This document shows, piece by piece, positions 39,454 through 48,528 of a stretch of 64,000 nucleotides of DNA. Each line of letters opens with the position of its first letter. Positions within the stretch are counted from its first letter, which is position 1. The position numbers and the translations under genes were made by a program. The notes below the pieces were generated by a model. It saw only the letters and a program-made list of their open reading frames with translations. It ran no database searches and was not told where the DNA came from. Source of the DNA: Desulfurivibrio sp044068625 (GTDB lineage: Bacteria > Desulfobacterota > Desulfobulbia > Desulfobulbales > Desulfurivibrionaceae). The DNA lies in the NCBI RefSeq assembly GCF_044068625.1, contig NZ_JBIPKH010000009.1, positions 42,923 to 106,922 of the forward strand, in the 5' to 3' direction.

Positions 39454-40509
39454 ATGAAAAACAACGGCGCCGCAACCAAGGGCAACGGAACCGCCCAGGC
39501 CGGGGTTCCCGGGCCCAATCCCAATCGCAAACGCAACTCCAAAAAGACGGCCAAGGAGCGCCTGCAGGAGTTCTGGAGCGTCTTCGACAAAGAGGACACC
39601 GTGCTGGTGGTGATCAACGCCGATCCCGACGCCCTGGCCGGCGCCATGGCGATCAAGCGGCTGCTGCGCTATCGGGTCAAGGCGGTCACCATCGCCTACC
39701 CCAACGCAATCCGCCGGCTCAACAACCTGGTGATGCTGGATCTGCTCAAGATTCCCGCCGAAAGGCTGCACACGGTCAAGCCCACCGAGTTCAGCAAAAG
39801 GGTGATCCTGGACTCCCAGCCTCCCCACCTGCCCTCCTTCGAGAGTATCCCTTTTGATGTGGTGCTCGATCACCACCCCGCCACCAAGGGGTGGGCCGCC
39901 ACCTTCGTGGATATCCGCAAAGAGTACGGAGCCACCGCCTCGATGATGGTGGAGTACCTGCGGGCCGCCGGCATCCGGCCCTCGGTGGCCCTGGCCACCG
40001 CCCTTTTTTACGCGATCAAGGTCGATACCCAGAATTTCGAGAAAAAGGTCACCCTGGCCGATGCCATCTCTTTCCGCTACCTGTTCAATCTGGCCAACCT
40101 CAATCTGGTGCGCAAGATTGAACACTCCTCCCTGCGCCGTTCGGAACTGAACTACTTTCGCACCGCCTTAAACGAGATGAAGCTGAGCAAGCAGCGGCTT
40201 TACGCCCATGTCGGCAAGGTGCCCAGCCCCGATATCCTGGTGCTGATCGCCGACTTCCTCAAGCAGGTCCATGAGGCCGCCTGGGTTTTCGTTTCCGGCA
40301 TTCACAATGACAAGCTGGTGGTTATTTTTCGCTGCGACGGGTATAAGAAGAATGCTGGTCGCCTGGCGGAAAAAACCTTCGGCCAGGCCGGGAGCGCCGG
40401 CGGGCACCGGGAGTCGGCCCGGGCCGAGGTGCCGCTGAAAAACATGGACAAGGATGCCAGCAGCATCAACACCAATACCCTGATTCGCCTCACCACCAAA
40501 CATATGTAG
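39454..40509 (+). CDS. DHH-family phosphoesterase (NrnA/RecJ-like)
   Basis: 351 residues. The DHH domain begins near 50 with VINADPDALAG. The usual N-terminal metal-binding His is replaced by Asn54, while Asp57 and Asp59 remain. The family signature is Asp139-His140-His141 (VVLDHHPAT). The DHHA1-type C-terminus is visible in GSAGGHRESARAEVPL. NrnA-like members degrade nano-RNA and c-di-AMP/pGpG. The first ~40 residues are a basic, low-complexity tail (NPNRKRNSKKTAKER). It starts 114 bases from the divergent ELM1 gene, with a TATGGTATAG -10-like sequence between, and leads into the two glgC genes. Confidence 0.85.
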   Translation: MKNNGAATKGNGTAQAGVPGPNPNRKRNSKKTAKERLQEFWSVFDKEDTVLVVINADPDALAGAMAIKRLLRYRVKAVTIAYPNAIRRLNNLVMLDLLKIPAERLHTVKPTEFSKRVILDSQPPHLPSFESIPFDVVLDHHPATKGWAATFVDIRKEYGATASMMVEYLRAAGIRPSVALATALFYAIKVDTQNFEKKVTLADAISFRYLFNLANLNLVRKIEHSSLRRSELNYFRTALNEMKLSKQRLYAHVGKVPSPDILVLIADFLKQVHEAAWVFVSGIHNDKLVVIFRCDGYKKNAGRLAEKTFGQAGSAGGHRESARAEVPLKNMDKDASSINTNTLIRLTTKHM

Positions 40510-40520
40510 GAGGGGTTAGC

Positions 40521-41783
40521 ATGCCGAAGTTGAAGCCCAAGGTTTTGGCCGTGGTCCTGGCCGGGGGGCGGGTCGATGAGTTGAGCGTGCTGACCGCCCA
40601 TCGCCCCAAATCCGCCGTCCCTTTTGGCGGCTTTGCCCGGGTGATCGATTTCGCCCTGAGCAACCTGCTCCAGTCCGGGTTGGAGTTGGTGGCCGTTCTC
40701 AGTCAGTATCGCAGCTTCTCCCTGATCAACCATATCGGCATCGGCGCCTCCTGGGACATGCTCGGCCGTTACCGCGGGGTTTTTGTTCTGCCCCCCTACC
40801 AGGGGTTTGGCCAGAGCAGTTGGTACCGGGGATCGGCCGATGCGGTGCGCCAGAACCTGGACTTCATCCAGTTCCATGACCCGGAAACCATTCTGATAAT
40901 TTCCGGGGATCATCTCTATCACATGGATTACCGTGGGATCATCGATTACCACCGGCAGAAGGATGCCGACTGCACCATGGCCTGTGTGGAGGTTCCCCTC
41001 ACCGAGGCCCACCGTTTCGGGGTGGCCGAGATCGACGACGAGGATGGGGACCGGGGCGGCCGGATCCTTCAGTACCAGGAAAAGCCGACCAAGCCCGCTT
41101 TTAATCAGGCCTCGATGACCGTTTACTGCTTCAAGCCCAAAACCCTGTACGCCCTGTTGGAGGCCAATGCCCGCGAGGATCAGTCCTTCGAGTTCGGCCG
41201 CGATATCATCCCCCGGGCCATGGCGGCCCGGCGCAAGGTTTATGGCTACCGCTTCCGCGGCTACTGGGGCTACACCCGGACCATTAATGAGTACTGGCAA
41301 ACCAGTATGGATCTGCTGGGGGAAAATCCCAAACTGCCCCTGGATCAGTGGGGGCTGCGTACCAACCTCGACCATCGTGGCATTCGGGACTATCCGCCGC
41401 TCAGGGCTGGCAAGGACGCGGAAATCGTCAACAGCCTGGTCTATAACGGCTGCCGGGTGGAGGGGCGGGTGGAAAATTCGATCCTCTTTCCCGGGGTGCA
41501 GGTAAAGGCCGGGGCGGTGGTGCGCGATTCGGTCCTCTTTTTCGATAACGTGGTGGGCCGCGACTGCCGGTTGCATAAGGTGATCGCCGATGTCAACGTC
41601 ACCCTGGGCGAAGGGGTTACGGTCGGGGCCGCATCGGGCTCGGGGGGCGGGGTCACGGTGCTGGGCTGGAACAACGAAATTCCGGTGGGGATGAAGATCG
41701 GGGCCGGCTGCACCCTCTATCCCGACCTGGGGCCCGAGAAGATGGTGCGTGGGGTCATTGCCGACGGGGAGGTGGTGCGATGA
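40521..41783 (+). CDS. GlgC paralogue with altered nucleotide-binding signature (GlgD-like role?)
   Basis: 420 residues with the full ADP-glucose pyrophosphorylase layout: an N-terminal nucleotidyltransferase and a C-terminal left-handed beta helix with hexapeptide turns. The strictly conserved GG-x-G-x-R-L loop is changed to GGRVDEL (residues 15-21), so the glycine at 18 and the arginine at 20 are gone. GYWRDVGT is changed to GYWGYTRT. The GDH motif (ISGDHLYHMDY) is retained. Loss of these residues suggests a non-catalytic or regulatory subunit, as GlgD is to GlgC in some bacteria. Its stop overlaps the intact glgC start by 4 bases. Confidence 0.88.
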   Translation: MPKLKPKVLAVVLAGGRVDELSVLTAHRPKSAVPFGGFARVIDFALSNLLQSGLELVAVLSQYRSFSLINHIGIGASWDMLGRYRGVFVLPPYQGFGQSSWYRGSADAVRQNLDFIQFHDPETILIISGDHLYHMDYRGIIDYHRQKDADCTMACVEVPLTEAHRFGVAEIDDEDGDRGGRILQYQEKPTKPAFNQASMTVYCFKPKTLYALLEANAREDQSFEFGRDIIPRAMAARRKVYGYRFRGYWGYTRTINEYWQTSMDLLGENPKLPLDQWGLRTNLDHRGIRDYPPLRAGKDAEIVNSLVYNGCRVEGRVENSILFPGVQVKAGAVVRDSVLFFDNVVGRDCRLHKVIADVNVTLGEGVTVGAASGSGGGVTVLGWNNEIPVGMKIGAGCTLYPDLGPEKMVRGVIADGEVVR

Positions 41784-43048
41784 GTTGGGGGAAGAATGAC
41801 GCCCTGGTGCTGCTGCTGGCCGGCGGGGTGGGCAGCCGGCTCAACAATCTGGTCCAGAGCCGGGCCAAGCCGGCGGTGCCCTTTGCCGGGATCTACCGGA
41901 TCATCGATTTCAGCCTCAGCAACGTGATGAACTCCGGTTTCACCCAGGTGGGGCTGTTGACCCAGTATAAACCGCTGTCGCTGATGCGGCACATTGGTGA
42001 TGGCGCGGCCTGGGATTTCACCGGCCGCACCCGGGGGGTCAAGATCCTGCCGCCCCGTACCGGCTTCAAGGAGTCGGACTGGTACAAGGGCACCGCCGAC
42101 GCGGTGCGCCAGAACATCGATTTTATCCGGGCCCACCCCTCCCGGGAGGTGGTAATCCTCTCCGGGGATCACATCTACAGCATGGATCTGGACGAGATGC
42201 TGCGGGATCACCGCCGCAAACGGGCGGACCTGACCGTGGCCACCATGGTGGTGCCCCGGGAGCAAATTCACCAGTTCGGGGCGGCGATCACCGGCGAGGA
42301 TGGCCGGGTGGTGGATTGGGAGGAGAAGCCGGCGGTGCCCCGCACCGATCTGGCCTCCATGGGGATCTACGTCGTCAACACCGATTATCTGCTGGCCAGC
42401 TTGGAGAAGTACCGCAGTGACGTGGATTTCGGCATGGATATCATTCCCCGGGCGATTCCGGTGGACCGGGTTTACGCCCACTCCTTCCGGGGTTACTGGC
42501 GGGATGTCGGGACGATCCAGGCTTACTGGGAGGCCAATATGGATCTGCTGCTGCCCGATTCCCCCATCAATCCGGCGGCCTGGGGAATCCGCTCCAACCC
42601 CGAGGCGGAGGGGTTGCCCTTTGACCGCTGTCCGGCCCGTTTTATTGGGAGCGGGCAGGCTAAAAACTCTTTGATCTCAGCTGGTTGCCGGATCGAGGGT
42701 ACGGTGATCAATTCGGTGCTTTCGCCGGGGGTGCGGATTGGCCCCGGAGCGGTGGTGCGCGATTCGATCATTTTTCATGACTGCCGGGTGGAGGGGGGAG
42801 CGGTGGTGGATCTGGCCATTCTCGACAAGCGGGTGCAGGTGGGCCAGGGCGCCCGGGTGGGGCATGGTGAGGACCGGGAGGTGGCCAACCGGATCCACCC
42901 CAAACATCTCTATACCGGGATCAGTCTGATCGGCAAGATGGCCCAAATTCCCGCCAAGGCGGTGATTGGCCGCAACTGCATCGTCGCCCCCCACCGCCGG
43001 GCCGATGAGTTTCCCGCCCTCACCCTGCCATCCGGCGAAAGCATTTAA
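41780..43048 (+). CDS. glgC: glucose-1-phosphate adenylyltransferase GlgC
   Basis: 422 residues. It makes ADP-glucose from ATP and glucose-1-phosphate, the committed step of glycogen synthesis. The signature loop is intact, GGVGSRL (15-21), followed by KPAVPFAGIYRIIDF. The catalytic-region SGDHIYSMDL, the sugar-binding EEKP (VDWEEKPAVPRTDLASMGIY), GYWRDVGT (~238) and the C-terminal beta helix are all present. Upstream is a degenerate paralogue, and the two likely form a hetero-oligomer. Its 3' end meets the convergent trpA with overlapping stop codons (43045-43048). No glycogen synthase or branching enzyme lies in the window. Confidence 0.95.
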   Translation: MSWGKNDALVLLLAGGVGSRLNNLVQSRAKPAVPFAGIYRIIDFSLSNVMNSGFTQVGLLTQYKPLSLMRHIGDGAAWDFTGRTRGVKILPPRTGFKESDWYKGTADAVRQNIDFIRAHPSREVVILSGDHIYSMDLDEMLRDHRRKRADLTVATMVVPREQIHQFGAAITGEDGRVVDWEEKPAVPRTDLASMGIYVVNTDYLLASLEKYRSDVDFGMDIIPRAIPVDRVYAHSFRGYWRDVGTIQAYWEANMDLLLPDSPINPAAWGIRSNPEAEGLPFDRCPARFIGSGQAKNSLISAGCRIEGTVINSVLSPGVRIGPGAVVRDSIIFHDCRVEGGAVVDLAILDKRVQVGQGARVGHGEDREVANRIHPKHLYTGISLIGKMAQIPAKAVIGRNCIVAPHRRADEFPALTLPSGESI

Positions 43049-43812
43049 CGCAGACCCTTGATAAAGGGGCCGACCGCCGTCGGCCCCTGCTCTTCGACCA
43101 GGCGAATGGTGGCCGAACCGATCACCGCGATCTCCGCCTTGCCCCGCAGCATTTCCACATCCCGGCTGTTGCTGATCCCGAAACCCACCGCCAGGGGCAG
43201 GTCGGTGGCTGCCCGGCAGCGTTTGATGTAGTGGTCGAACTCCTGGTCAAAACTGGTTTGGGTCCCGGTGACCCCCCGGCGGGCCACGCAATAGATAAAG
43301 CCGGCGCCCTGGCCGGCCAGGTAGCGCATGCGGTCGTCGCTGCTGGTGGGGGCAAAGATCTGGATCGGCGCCAGCTCCAACCGCCGGCAACCGGCCAGAT
43401 ACTCCTCACCCTCCTCGGGGGGCAGATCGGGAATGATCAGGCCCCGCAGGCCCGCCGCCCTGGTTTGCTCCAGAAAGCCCTCCACCCCGTATTTGAACAG
43501 AATATTGTAGTAGGTCATAAAGAGGAAGGGGATGGGGTGGGTGGCGGCCATTTCGGCGGCGAACTCCAGACATTCCCGCACCCGGATGCCGGCGTCGATC
43601 GCCTCCTGGTTGGCCTTGAGGATCACCGGTCCGTCGGCCACCGGCTCGGAGAAGGGGATCTGGAGTTCGATGATATCAACTCCGGCGGCCACCATCTGGG
43701 CGATCACCTCCCGGTTGACGGCCAGGGAGGGGTAACCCAGGACCAGATGGGTCATCAGCAGGATATCATCCTTTTGAGCCGCTTTGGCTCGAAGCTCTTG
43801 TTCAAGCTGCAT
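43045..43812 (-). CDS. trpA: tryptophan synthase alpha subunit
   Basis: 255 residues from the ATG at 43812; the longer frame runs backward through trpB and is not real. The catalytic pair is Glu49 and Asp60 (IIELQIPFSEPVADGP), at the same positions as in Salmonella TrpA. The phosphate-binding glycines are in AVGFGISNSRDVEMLRG. It cleaves indole-3-glycerol phosphate and channels indole to TrpB. The start overlaps the trpB stop by 11 bases. No other trp genes are nearby, so the pathway is dispersed. Confidence 0.97.
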   Translation of the reverse strand: MQLEQELRAKAAQKDDILLMTHLVLGYPSLAVNREVIAQMVAAGVDIIELQIPFSEPVADGPVILKANQEAIDAGIRVRECLEFAAEMAATHPIPFLFMTYYNILFKYGVEGFLEQTRAAGLRGLIIPDLPPEEGEEYLAGCRRLELAPIQIFAPTSSDDRMRYLAGQGAGFIYCVARRGVTGTQTSFDQEFDHYIKRCRAATDLPLAVGFGISNSRDVEMLRGKAEIAVIGSATIRLVEEQGPTAVGPFIKGLR

Positions 43813-45028
43813 ATTCCCGCCCCTTGGCCCGGATAAATTCCTTCCAGGATGGATCGTTGAAGGCGTGGGCGATGGTGAAGATATCCTTGTCGCCTCGGCC
43901 CGATTGGTTGATGATGATCGCCTCGCTCTCCGGCAGCTCTCCCGCCTCCTTGAAGGCCTGGACAAAGGCGTGGGCCGATTCCAGGGCCGGAATGATCCCC
44001 TCCTGGCGGATGGTCAGGTCCAGGGCCTCCATCACCTCGGCGTCGGTGGCGGCGGTCATGCGGACCCGGCCCTGTTGCCAGAGGTCGGTGATAATCGGTG
44101 AAACCCCGATGTAATCCAGGCCGGCGGCCACCGAGTGGGTATCCCGCATCTGGCCGTCATCATCCTGGAGAAACATGGTCTTGTAGCCCTGGGCCACCCC
44201 CGGCGAAGCGTCGTGGCCGGCCAGACGGCTGGCGTGCTGGCCGCTGGTCAGCCCCTTGCCGCCGGCCTCCACCCCCACCAGTTCCACCTGGGTATCGGCC
44301 AGAAAACCCTGGAAGATCCCCATGGCGTTGGAACCGCCGCCGACGCAGGCGTAAACTCTGGCCGGCAGTTTGCCGTGGCTGGCCAGAATCTGCCCCCTGA
44401 CCTCCTCGCCGATGATCTTCTGGAACCAGGCCACTATTTCGGGGAAGGGGTGGGGGCCGCAGACCGTGCCCATCACGTAGTGGGTGGAGTCCATGTTAGC
44501 CACCCAGTCGCGAAAGGCTTCGTTGATGGCGTCCTTCAGGGTTTGCGAGCCGGAGGTGACCGGCACCACCCGGGCTCCCAGCTTCTCCATCCAGAAAACA
44601 TTGGGCCGCTGGCGCTGGACATCCTCGGCTCCCATGTAGATCGTGCACTCAAAGCCGAACTTGGCGGCCATGGTGGCGGTGGCCACCCCGTGCTGGCCGG
44701 CCCCGGTCTCGGCGATCACCCGTTTTTTCCCCATTCGCCGGACCAGCAATCCCTGGCCCATGACGTTATTGGCCTTATGGGCCCCGGTGTGGTTGAGGTC
44801 TTCCCGTTTGATATAGATTCGGGCCCCGCCAAACCGGCGACTCAGGTTCTCGGCGCAGGTCAGGGGGGTGGGGCGGCAGGAGTAGCTGCCCATCAGTTCG
44901 ACATACTCGCGCCAGAAGGCCGGATCCCGTTTGGCCGCCGCAAAGACCTCGTTGAGCTGCCGGAAGGTTTCATGCAGAATTTCCGGCACGAAAGCTCCGC
45001 CCCAGTCGCCGTAATAGCCCTGTTTCAT
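43802..45028 (-). CDS. trpB: tryptophan synthase beta subunit
   Basis: 408 residues starting at the ATG 45028 (MKQGYYGDWGGAFVPE); the longer upstream frame adds nothing. It is a TrpB1-type enzyme. The PLP Schiff-base lysine is Lys85 (NHTGAHKANN). The catalytic region ETGAGQHGVATATMAAKFG and the phosphate loop GGGSNAMG are present. It combines indole and serine. Cotranscribed with trpA, with a good sigma-70 promoter at 45093-45121. Confidence 0.97.
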   Translation of the reverse strand: MKQGYYGDWGGAFVPEILHETFRQLNEVFAAAKRDPAFWREYVELMGSYSCRPTPLTCAENLSRRFGGARIYIKREDLNHTGAHKANNVMGQGLLVRRMGKKRVIAETGAGQHGVATATMAAKFGFECTIYMGAEDVQRQRPNVFWMEKLGARVVPVTSGSQTLKDAINEAFRDWVANMDSTHYVMGTVCGPHPFPEIVAWFQKIIGEEVRGQILASHGKLPARVYACVGGGSNAMGIFQGFLADTQVELVGVEAGGKGLTSGQHASRLAGHDASPGVAQGYKTMFLQDDDGQMRDTHSVAAGLDYIGVSPIITDLWQQGRVRMTAATDAEVMEALDLTIRQEGIIPALESAHAFVQAFKEAGELPESEAIIINQSGRGDKDIFTIAHAFNDPSWKEFIRAKGREYAA

Positions 45029-45092
45029 TATCTTATTTTTCCCAGTTGCAAAACGATTGATTACCGGCCGGGGCTTCCCCCGCAAGGGTGGC

Positions 45093-45121
45093 ACTCTACC
45101 GCAACCGCCCTTTTTTGTAAA
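45093..45121 (-). promoter_or_regulatory. sigma-70 promoter of trpBA
   Basis: On the minus strand TTTACA (45121-45116) is followed after 17 bases by TAGAGT (45098-45093). Spacing is ideal and each hexamer has two mismatches or fewer. A start point near 45087 would give a ~60-base leader containing GCGGGGGAAGCCCCGGCC, which can fold into a small hairpin. I see no Trp-codon leader peptide, so attenuation is not supported. Confidence 0.7.
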
Positions 45122-45191
45122 TCGGCGAAACGCAACTTGTCAGAGCGGGTGTAATCACCAGTCGGTTCGCGGGACGGGGTGGCGGCCGGGA

Positions 45192-46754
45192 TCAGACCAG
45201 GGTGGCGCGGACTTTGGCGGCCAGCTCCGGCAGCGAGAAGGGTTTGGCCAGAAAATTGGCCCCTTGATCCAGCAGGCCGTTGCTACTGATCACATCGGCG
45301 GTGTAGCCTGACATGAAGAGGCAGCGGATCCCGGGCTGGGAGGCCCGGATCTGCCGGGCGAGCTCCTGGCCGTTGAGTTCGGGCATCACCACATCGCTGA
45401 GCAAAAGGTCGATCTTTTCGGGATGCCGGGCGGCCACCTCCAGGGCCGCCCCGGGGGTGGCGGCGGTCAGTACCCGGTAGCCCAGCCCCTCCAGAATTCT
45501 GGCGGTCACCATGAGAATCGCTTCATCATCCTCCACCAGCAGGATGGTTTCCTTGCCCCCCACCAGCTGCTCCGGCAGCGGCTCGGGGGCTGCCGCCACC
45601 GGCTCCCCTTGGGGTTCATCCCGGCGGGGAAGATAGATGCGGAAGGTGGTGCCCCGGCCGGGCTCGCTATAGAAATTGATGAAGCCGCCGTTCTGTTTGA
45701 TAATTCCGTAAATCGTGGCCAGGCCCAGGCCGGTACCCTTGTCGGCCCCCTTGGTGGTGAAGAACGGTTCGAAGATGTGTTGCTGCACCGCCGGGCTCAT
45801 GCCGGTACCGTCGTCACTAACCGTGAGCAGGACATAGTCGCCGGGGCTGGCCTCGGCATGGGCGGCGCAATAATCCCGGTCCAGCACGACATTGTTGGTT
45901 TCGATGCTGATCAGGCCATCGCCGCCCACCGCGTCCCGGGCGTTGACGCAGAGGTTGGCCAGGATTTGGTCCATCTGGCCGGCATCGATCTCCACCGGCC
46001 AAAGCTCGGCGGCGGGCCGCCAGCGCAGCTCGATACCTTCACCGATCAGACGCCGCAGCATGGTGAGCGTGCCGCCCACGGTCTGATTGAGATCCAGCCG
46101 TTGGGGATGGGCGGTCTGCTTGCGGGCAAAGGCCAGCAGTTGCCGGGTAAGCTGGGTGGAACGGTGGGCCGCCTCCAGAATGCCCCGTAACTCCTCATGG
46201 CCCGGCTCACCCGCCTTGATTCGCTGCAGGGCGATTTCGGCGTAACCTTTGATCACGGTGAGCAGATTGTTGAAATCGTGGGCCACTCCCCCGGCCAGGG
46301 TTCCGATCGCCTCCATCTTCTGGGCCTGGTTAAGCTGGGCCTGGAGTTTCCGTTGGTTTTGCCGTTGTCGCTCCTTTTCACGGGTTTCCGCCAGCTCCCG
46401 CCGAACCGCCGGCACCAGGCGGGCCAGCTTGTCCTTCATCACGTAATCCCGGGCCCCCCTGCGCATGATCTCGGTGGCGGTCTCCTCGCCCACCGCTCCG
46501 GAAACCAGGATAAAGGGGGCCTCCAGATTATGCTCCTTGACCAGCTCCAGGGCCTCCATGCCGTTGAAGTGGGGCATGGCGTAGTCGGACAGAATCAGAT
46601 CCCAGGGCTGTCGCTCAAGGGCGGCCCGCAGCTCCGCGGCCGTTTCCACCCGGAGGTGTTCTAGTTCGTAGCCCCCTTTTTTGAGGGCGCGGAGGATCAA
46701 GGCCGCGTCATCGTCGGCATCCTCCACCAGTAAAACCCGCAGTTGCTCAGCCAT
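45192..46754 (-). CDS. hybrid histidine kinase, REC-HisKA-HATPase-REC
   Basis: 520 residues, soluble. The N-terminal receiver has Asp57 (LILSDYAMP). A linker helix leads to HisKA with His in GTLAGGVAHDFNNLLTVI. The ATPase domain has NLCVNARDAV, DDGTGM and GLGLATIYGII. A C-terminal receiver has its Asp near 450 (DLLLSDVVMPELNGQ). The receiver-first layout suggests it accepts phosphate or docking from the single-domain regulator encoded 23 bases upstream. Output is unknown, since no DNA-binding domain is present. Confidence 0.93.
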   Translation of the reverse strand: MAEQLRVLLVEDADDDAALILRALKKGGYELEHLRVETAAELRAALERQPWDLILSDYAMPHFNGMEALELVKEHNLEAPFILVSGAVGEETATEIMRRGARDYVMKDKLARLVPAVRRELAETREKERQRQNQRKLQAQLNQAQKMEAIGTLAGGVAHDFNNLLTVIKGYAEIALQRIKAGEPGHEELRGILEAAHRSTQLTRQLLAFARKQTAHPQRLDLNQTVGGTLTMLRRLIGEGIELRWRPAAELWPVEIDAGQMDQILANLCVNARDAVGGDGLISIETNNVVLDRDYCAAHAEASPGDYVLLTVSDDGTGMSPAVQQHIFEPFFTTKGADKGTGLGLATIYGIIKQNGGFINFYSEPGRGTTFRIYLPRRDEPQGEPVAAAPEPLPEQLVGGKETILLVEDDEAILMVTARILEGLGYRVLTAATPGAALEVAARHPEKIDLLLSDVVMPELNGQELARQIRASQPGIRCLFMSGYTADVISSNGLLDQGANFLAKPFSLPELAAKVRATLV

Positions 46755-46777
46755 GACAAATCCCTGGTCCTGGGAAA

Positions 46778-47227
46778 TCAGTTTTTCTGCTCATGGGGTG
46801 GGCCCTGGTTCAGGACCAGCCAGTAAACCCCCAGCTGGCGGATCGCCTCGCTGAACTGGGAAAAGTCCACCGGTTTACGAATGAAACTGTTGGCCCCCAA
46901 CTGGTAACTGCCCAGACGGTCCCGCTCCTCGTTGGAGGTGGTCAGCATCACCACCGGCAGCAGTCGGGTGCGGGGGTCGTTGCGGATCTGTTTTAAAACC
47001 TCCAGGCCGCTGAGTTTGGGCAGGTTGATGTCCAGCAGCACCAGCTCGGGCAAGTCCGTGGGGTCACGATCGGCGTAGTCACCCCGGCCGAAAAGGTAAT
47101 CCAGGGCCTCCGCCCCGTCCCGGGCCACCACCACCCGGTTGAGGATATTATTTTTGCTAAGCGCCCTGATGGTTAGAATCTCATCGTCCTGATTGTCCTC
47201 CACCAGTAGGATTATCTTGTTTTTCAT
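46778..47227 (-). CDS. single-domain response regulator (Rcp1-like)
   Basis: 149 residues starting at the ATG 47227. The receiver domain has Glu10-Asp11, phospho-acceptor Asp66 (LVLLDINLPKLSG), Thr in MLTTSNEERD and Lys in FIRKPVDFSQF. It has the long loop after beta-3 seen in cyanobacterial phytochrome regulators such as Rcp1. No output domain. It lies between a sensor kinase and a hybrid kinase and probably relays phosphate between them. Confidence 0.93.
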   Translation of the reverse strand: MKNKIILLVEDNQDDEILTIRALSKNNILNRVVVARDGAEALDYLFGRGDYADRDPTDLPELVLLDINLPKLSGLEVLKQIRNDPRTRLLPVVMLTTSNEERDRLGSYQLGANSFIRKPVDFSQFSEAIRQLGVYWLVLNQGPPHEQKN

Positions 47228-47243
47228 CCCCTGCTCCTTGTGA

Positions 47244-48491
47244 TTAAACGGTAAAATAAAAAACCGCGCCCTTGTTGACCTGGCTTTCAGCCCAGATTCT
47301 GCCGCCGTGGCGGTGAATGATCCGCTGGACCGTGGCCAGTCCGATGCCGGTACCCTCAAACTCCCGCACGGTGTGCAGGCGTTGGAAAGGGGTGAACAGT
47401 TTGTCGGCATAAGTCATGTCGAAGCCGGCCCCGTTGTCGCGCACAAAACAGATCTGCTCGCCATCCTCCATGATCCGTCCGAAACTTATCTCCGGCGTGG
47501 TAATTTTGGCCGTGAATTTCCAGGCGTTGCTCAGTAAATTTTCCAGTACCGCCCGTAACAGCACGGGGTCGGCCTCCACCGTGACTCCCGGTTCGATATT
47601 GAACAGCACTTGGCGCTCCGGCGCGCTTTTCCGCAGTTCGGCGGTAATCTCGCCGGCCAGGGCGCTGAGATCGACCCGGCCTCGCTTGATCTCGCTGCGG
47701 GAGAGGCGGGAGAGCTGGAGCATATCGTCGATCAGCAGCCCCATCCGCACACAGCCGGATCTGATCCGGCGGATGTAGTCCTTGCCCTCCGCGTCCAGTT
47801 TCTCCTCGTAATCCTCCTGCAGGGCCAGGCTGAAGCCGTCGATGCCCCGCAGCGGGGCCCGCAGGTCGTGGGAGATGGAATAGGCGAAGGCGTCCAGTTC
47901 CCGGTTGGTGGCGGCCATCTCCTGTTCCGCCCGGCGGCGGCGGGAGATCTCCTGCTCCAGGGGTTCGATGGCCAGACGGCGGAACACCACCCAGAGCATC
48001 AGGCCCAGCACGGCGGTGATCATGATCGAGACGGCCAGCAGGCGGTTGCGCATCTCGATCAGGATCGCCTCGGTCTGGGCATAATCCTTTTGCATGCTCA
48101 GGGTCAAAAGGTGGCGCCCCTGGTAGAGCACCTCCTGCCGGCGGCTGATGACAAAGGGGGATCCCCCCTCTCGGCTGAAGCGGCTGAGCAGATGGCCCGA
48201 GGGGGAGTGGGCCTCCAGCAGCAGAACATCTTCGTGGGTGGTGAAGAGCAGCCGCAAGAACTCCTCCACGTCGGCGAAGCGATACTTGAGGAGCGGTTCG
48301 GTGAGGAAGGCGGCGGCGGCCGCCAGCTGGTAGGAGATCTGGGTTTCGGTCTGGGCCAGGTGGGCTCGGCGCTGCTGTTTGAGCAGGGTAAAGTTGACCA
48401 GGGCGAGGATCAGCAGCAGCACCGCCAGCATGGCGGCGATCACCCGCCGGTAGGAGAAGATCTCCCGTTTATGCCCCGGATGGTCGTTCAT
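47244..48491 (-). CDS. membrane sensor histidine kinase
   Basis: 415 residues. Two membrane helices (~13-33 and ~152-174) flank a ~115-residue periplasmic sensor domain. A coiled coil precedes HisKA (His near 206 in FAYSISHDLRAPLRG) and HATPase (NLLSNAWKF, DNGAGFDM, GTGIGLATVQRII). This HisKA/HATPase type is the bacteriophytochrome-like class that typically pairs with Rcp1-type regulators. The gene ends 16 bases before the regulator. The signal is unknown. Confidence 0.92.
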   Translation of the reverse strand: MNDHPGHKREIFSYRRVIAAMLAVLLLILALVNFTLLKQQRRAHLAQTETQISYQLAAAAAFLTEPLLKYRFADVEEFLRLLFTTHEDVLLLEAHSPSGHLLSRFSREGGSPFVISRRQEVLYQGRHLLTLSMQKDYAQTEAILIEMRNRLLAVSIMITAVLGLMLWVVFRRLAIEPLEQEISRRRRAEQEMAATNRELDAFAYSISHDLRAPLRGIDGFSLALQEDYEEKLDAEGKDYIRRIRSGCVRMGLLIDDMLQLSRLSRSEIKRGRVDLSALAGEITAELRKSAPERQVLFNIEPGVTVEADPVLLRAVLENLLSNAWKFTAKITTPEISFGRIMEDGEQICFVRDNGAGFDMTYADKLFTPFQRLHTVREFEGTGIGLATVQRIIHRHGGRIWAESQVNKGAVFYFTV

Positions 48492-48528
48492 TGGGCCAGC
48501 ATGGTGAAATCCGGCAGAAAAGTCAAGG

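Noticed and set aside
45029..45092. trp attenuator ahead of trpB
   Set aside because: A small GC hairpin exists but there is no leader peptide with Trp codons and no terminator T-run.
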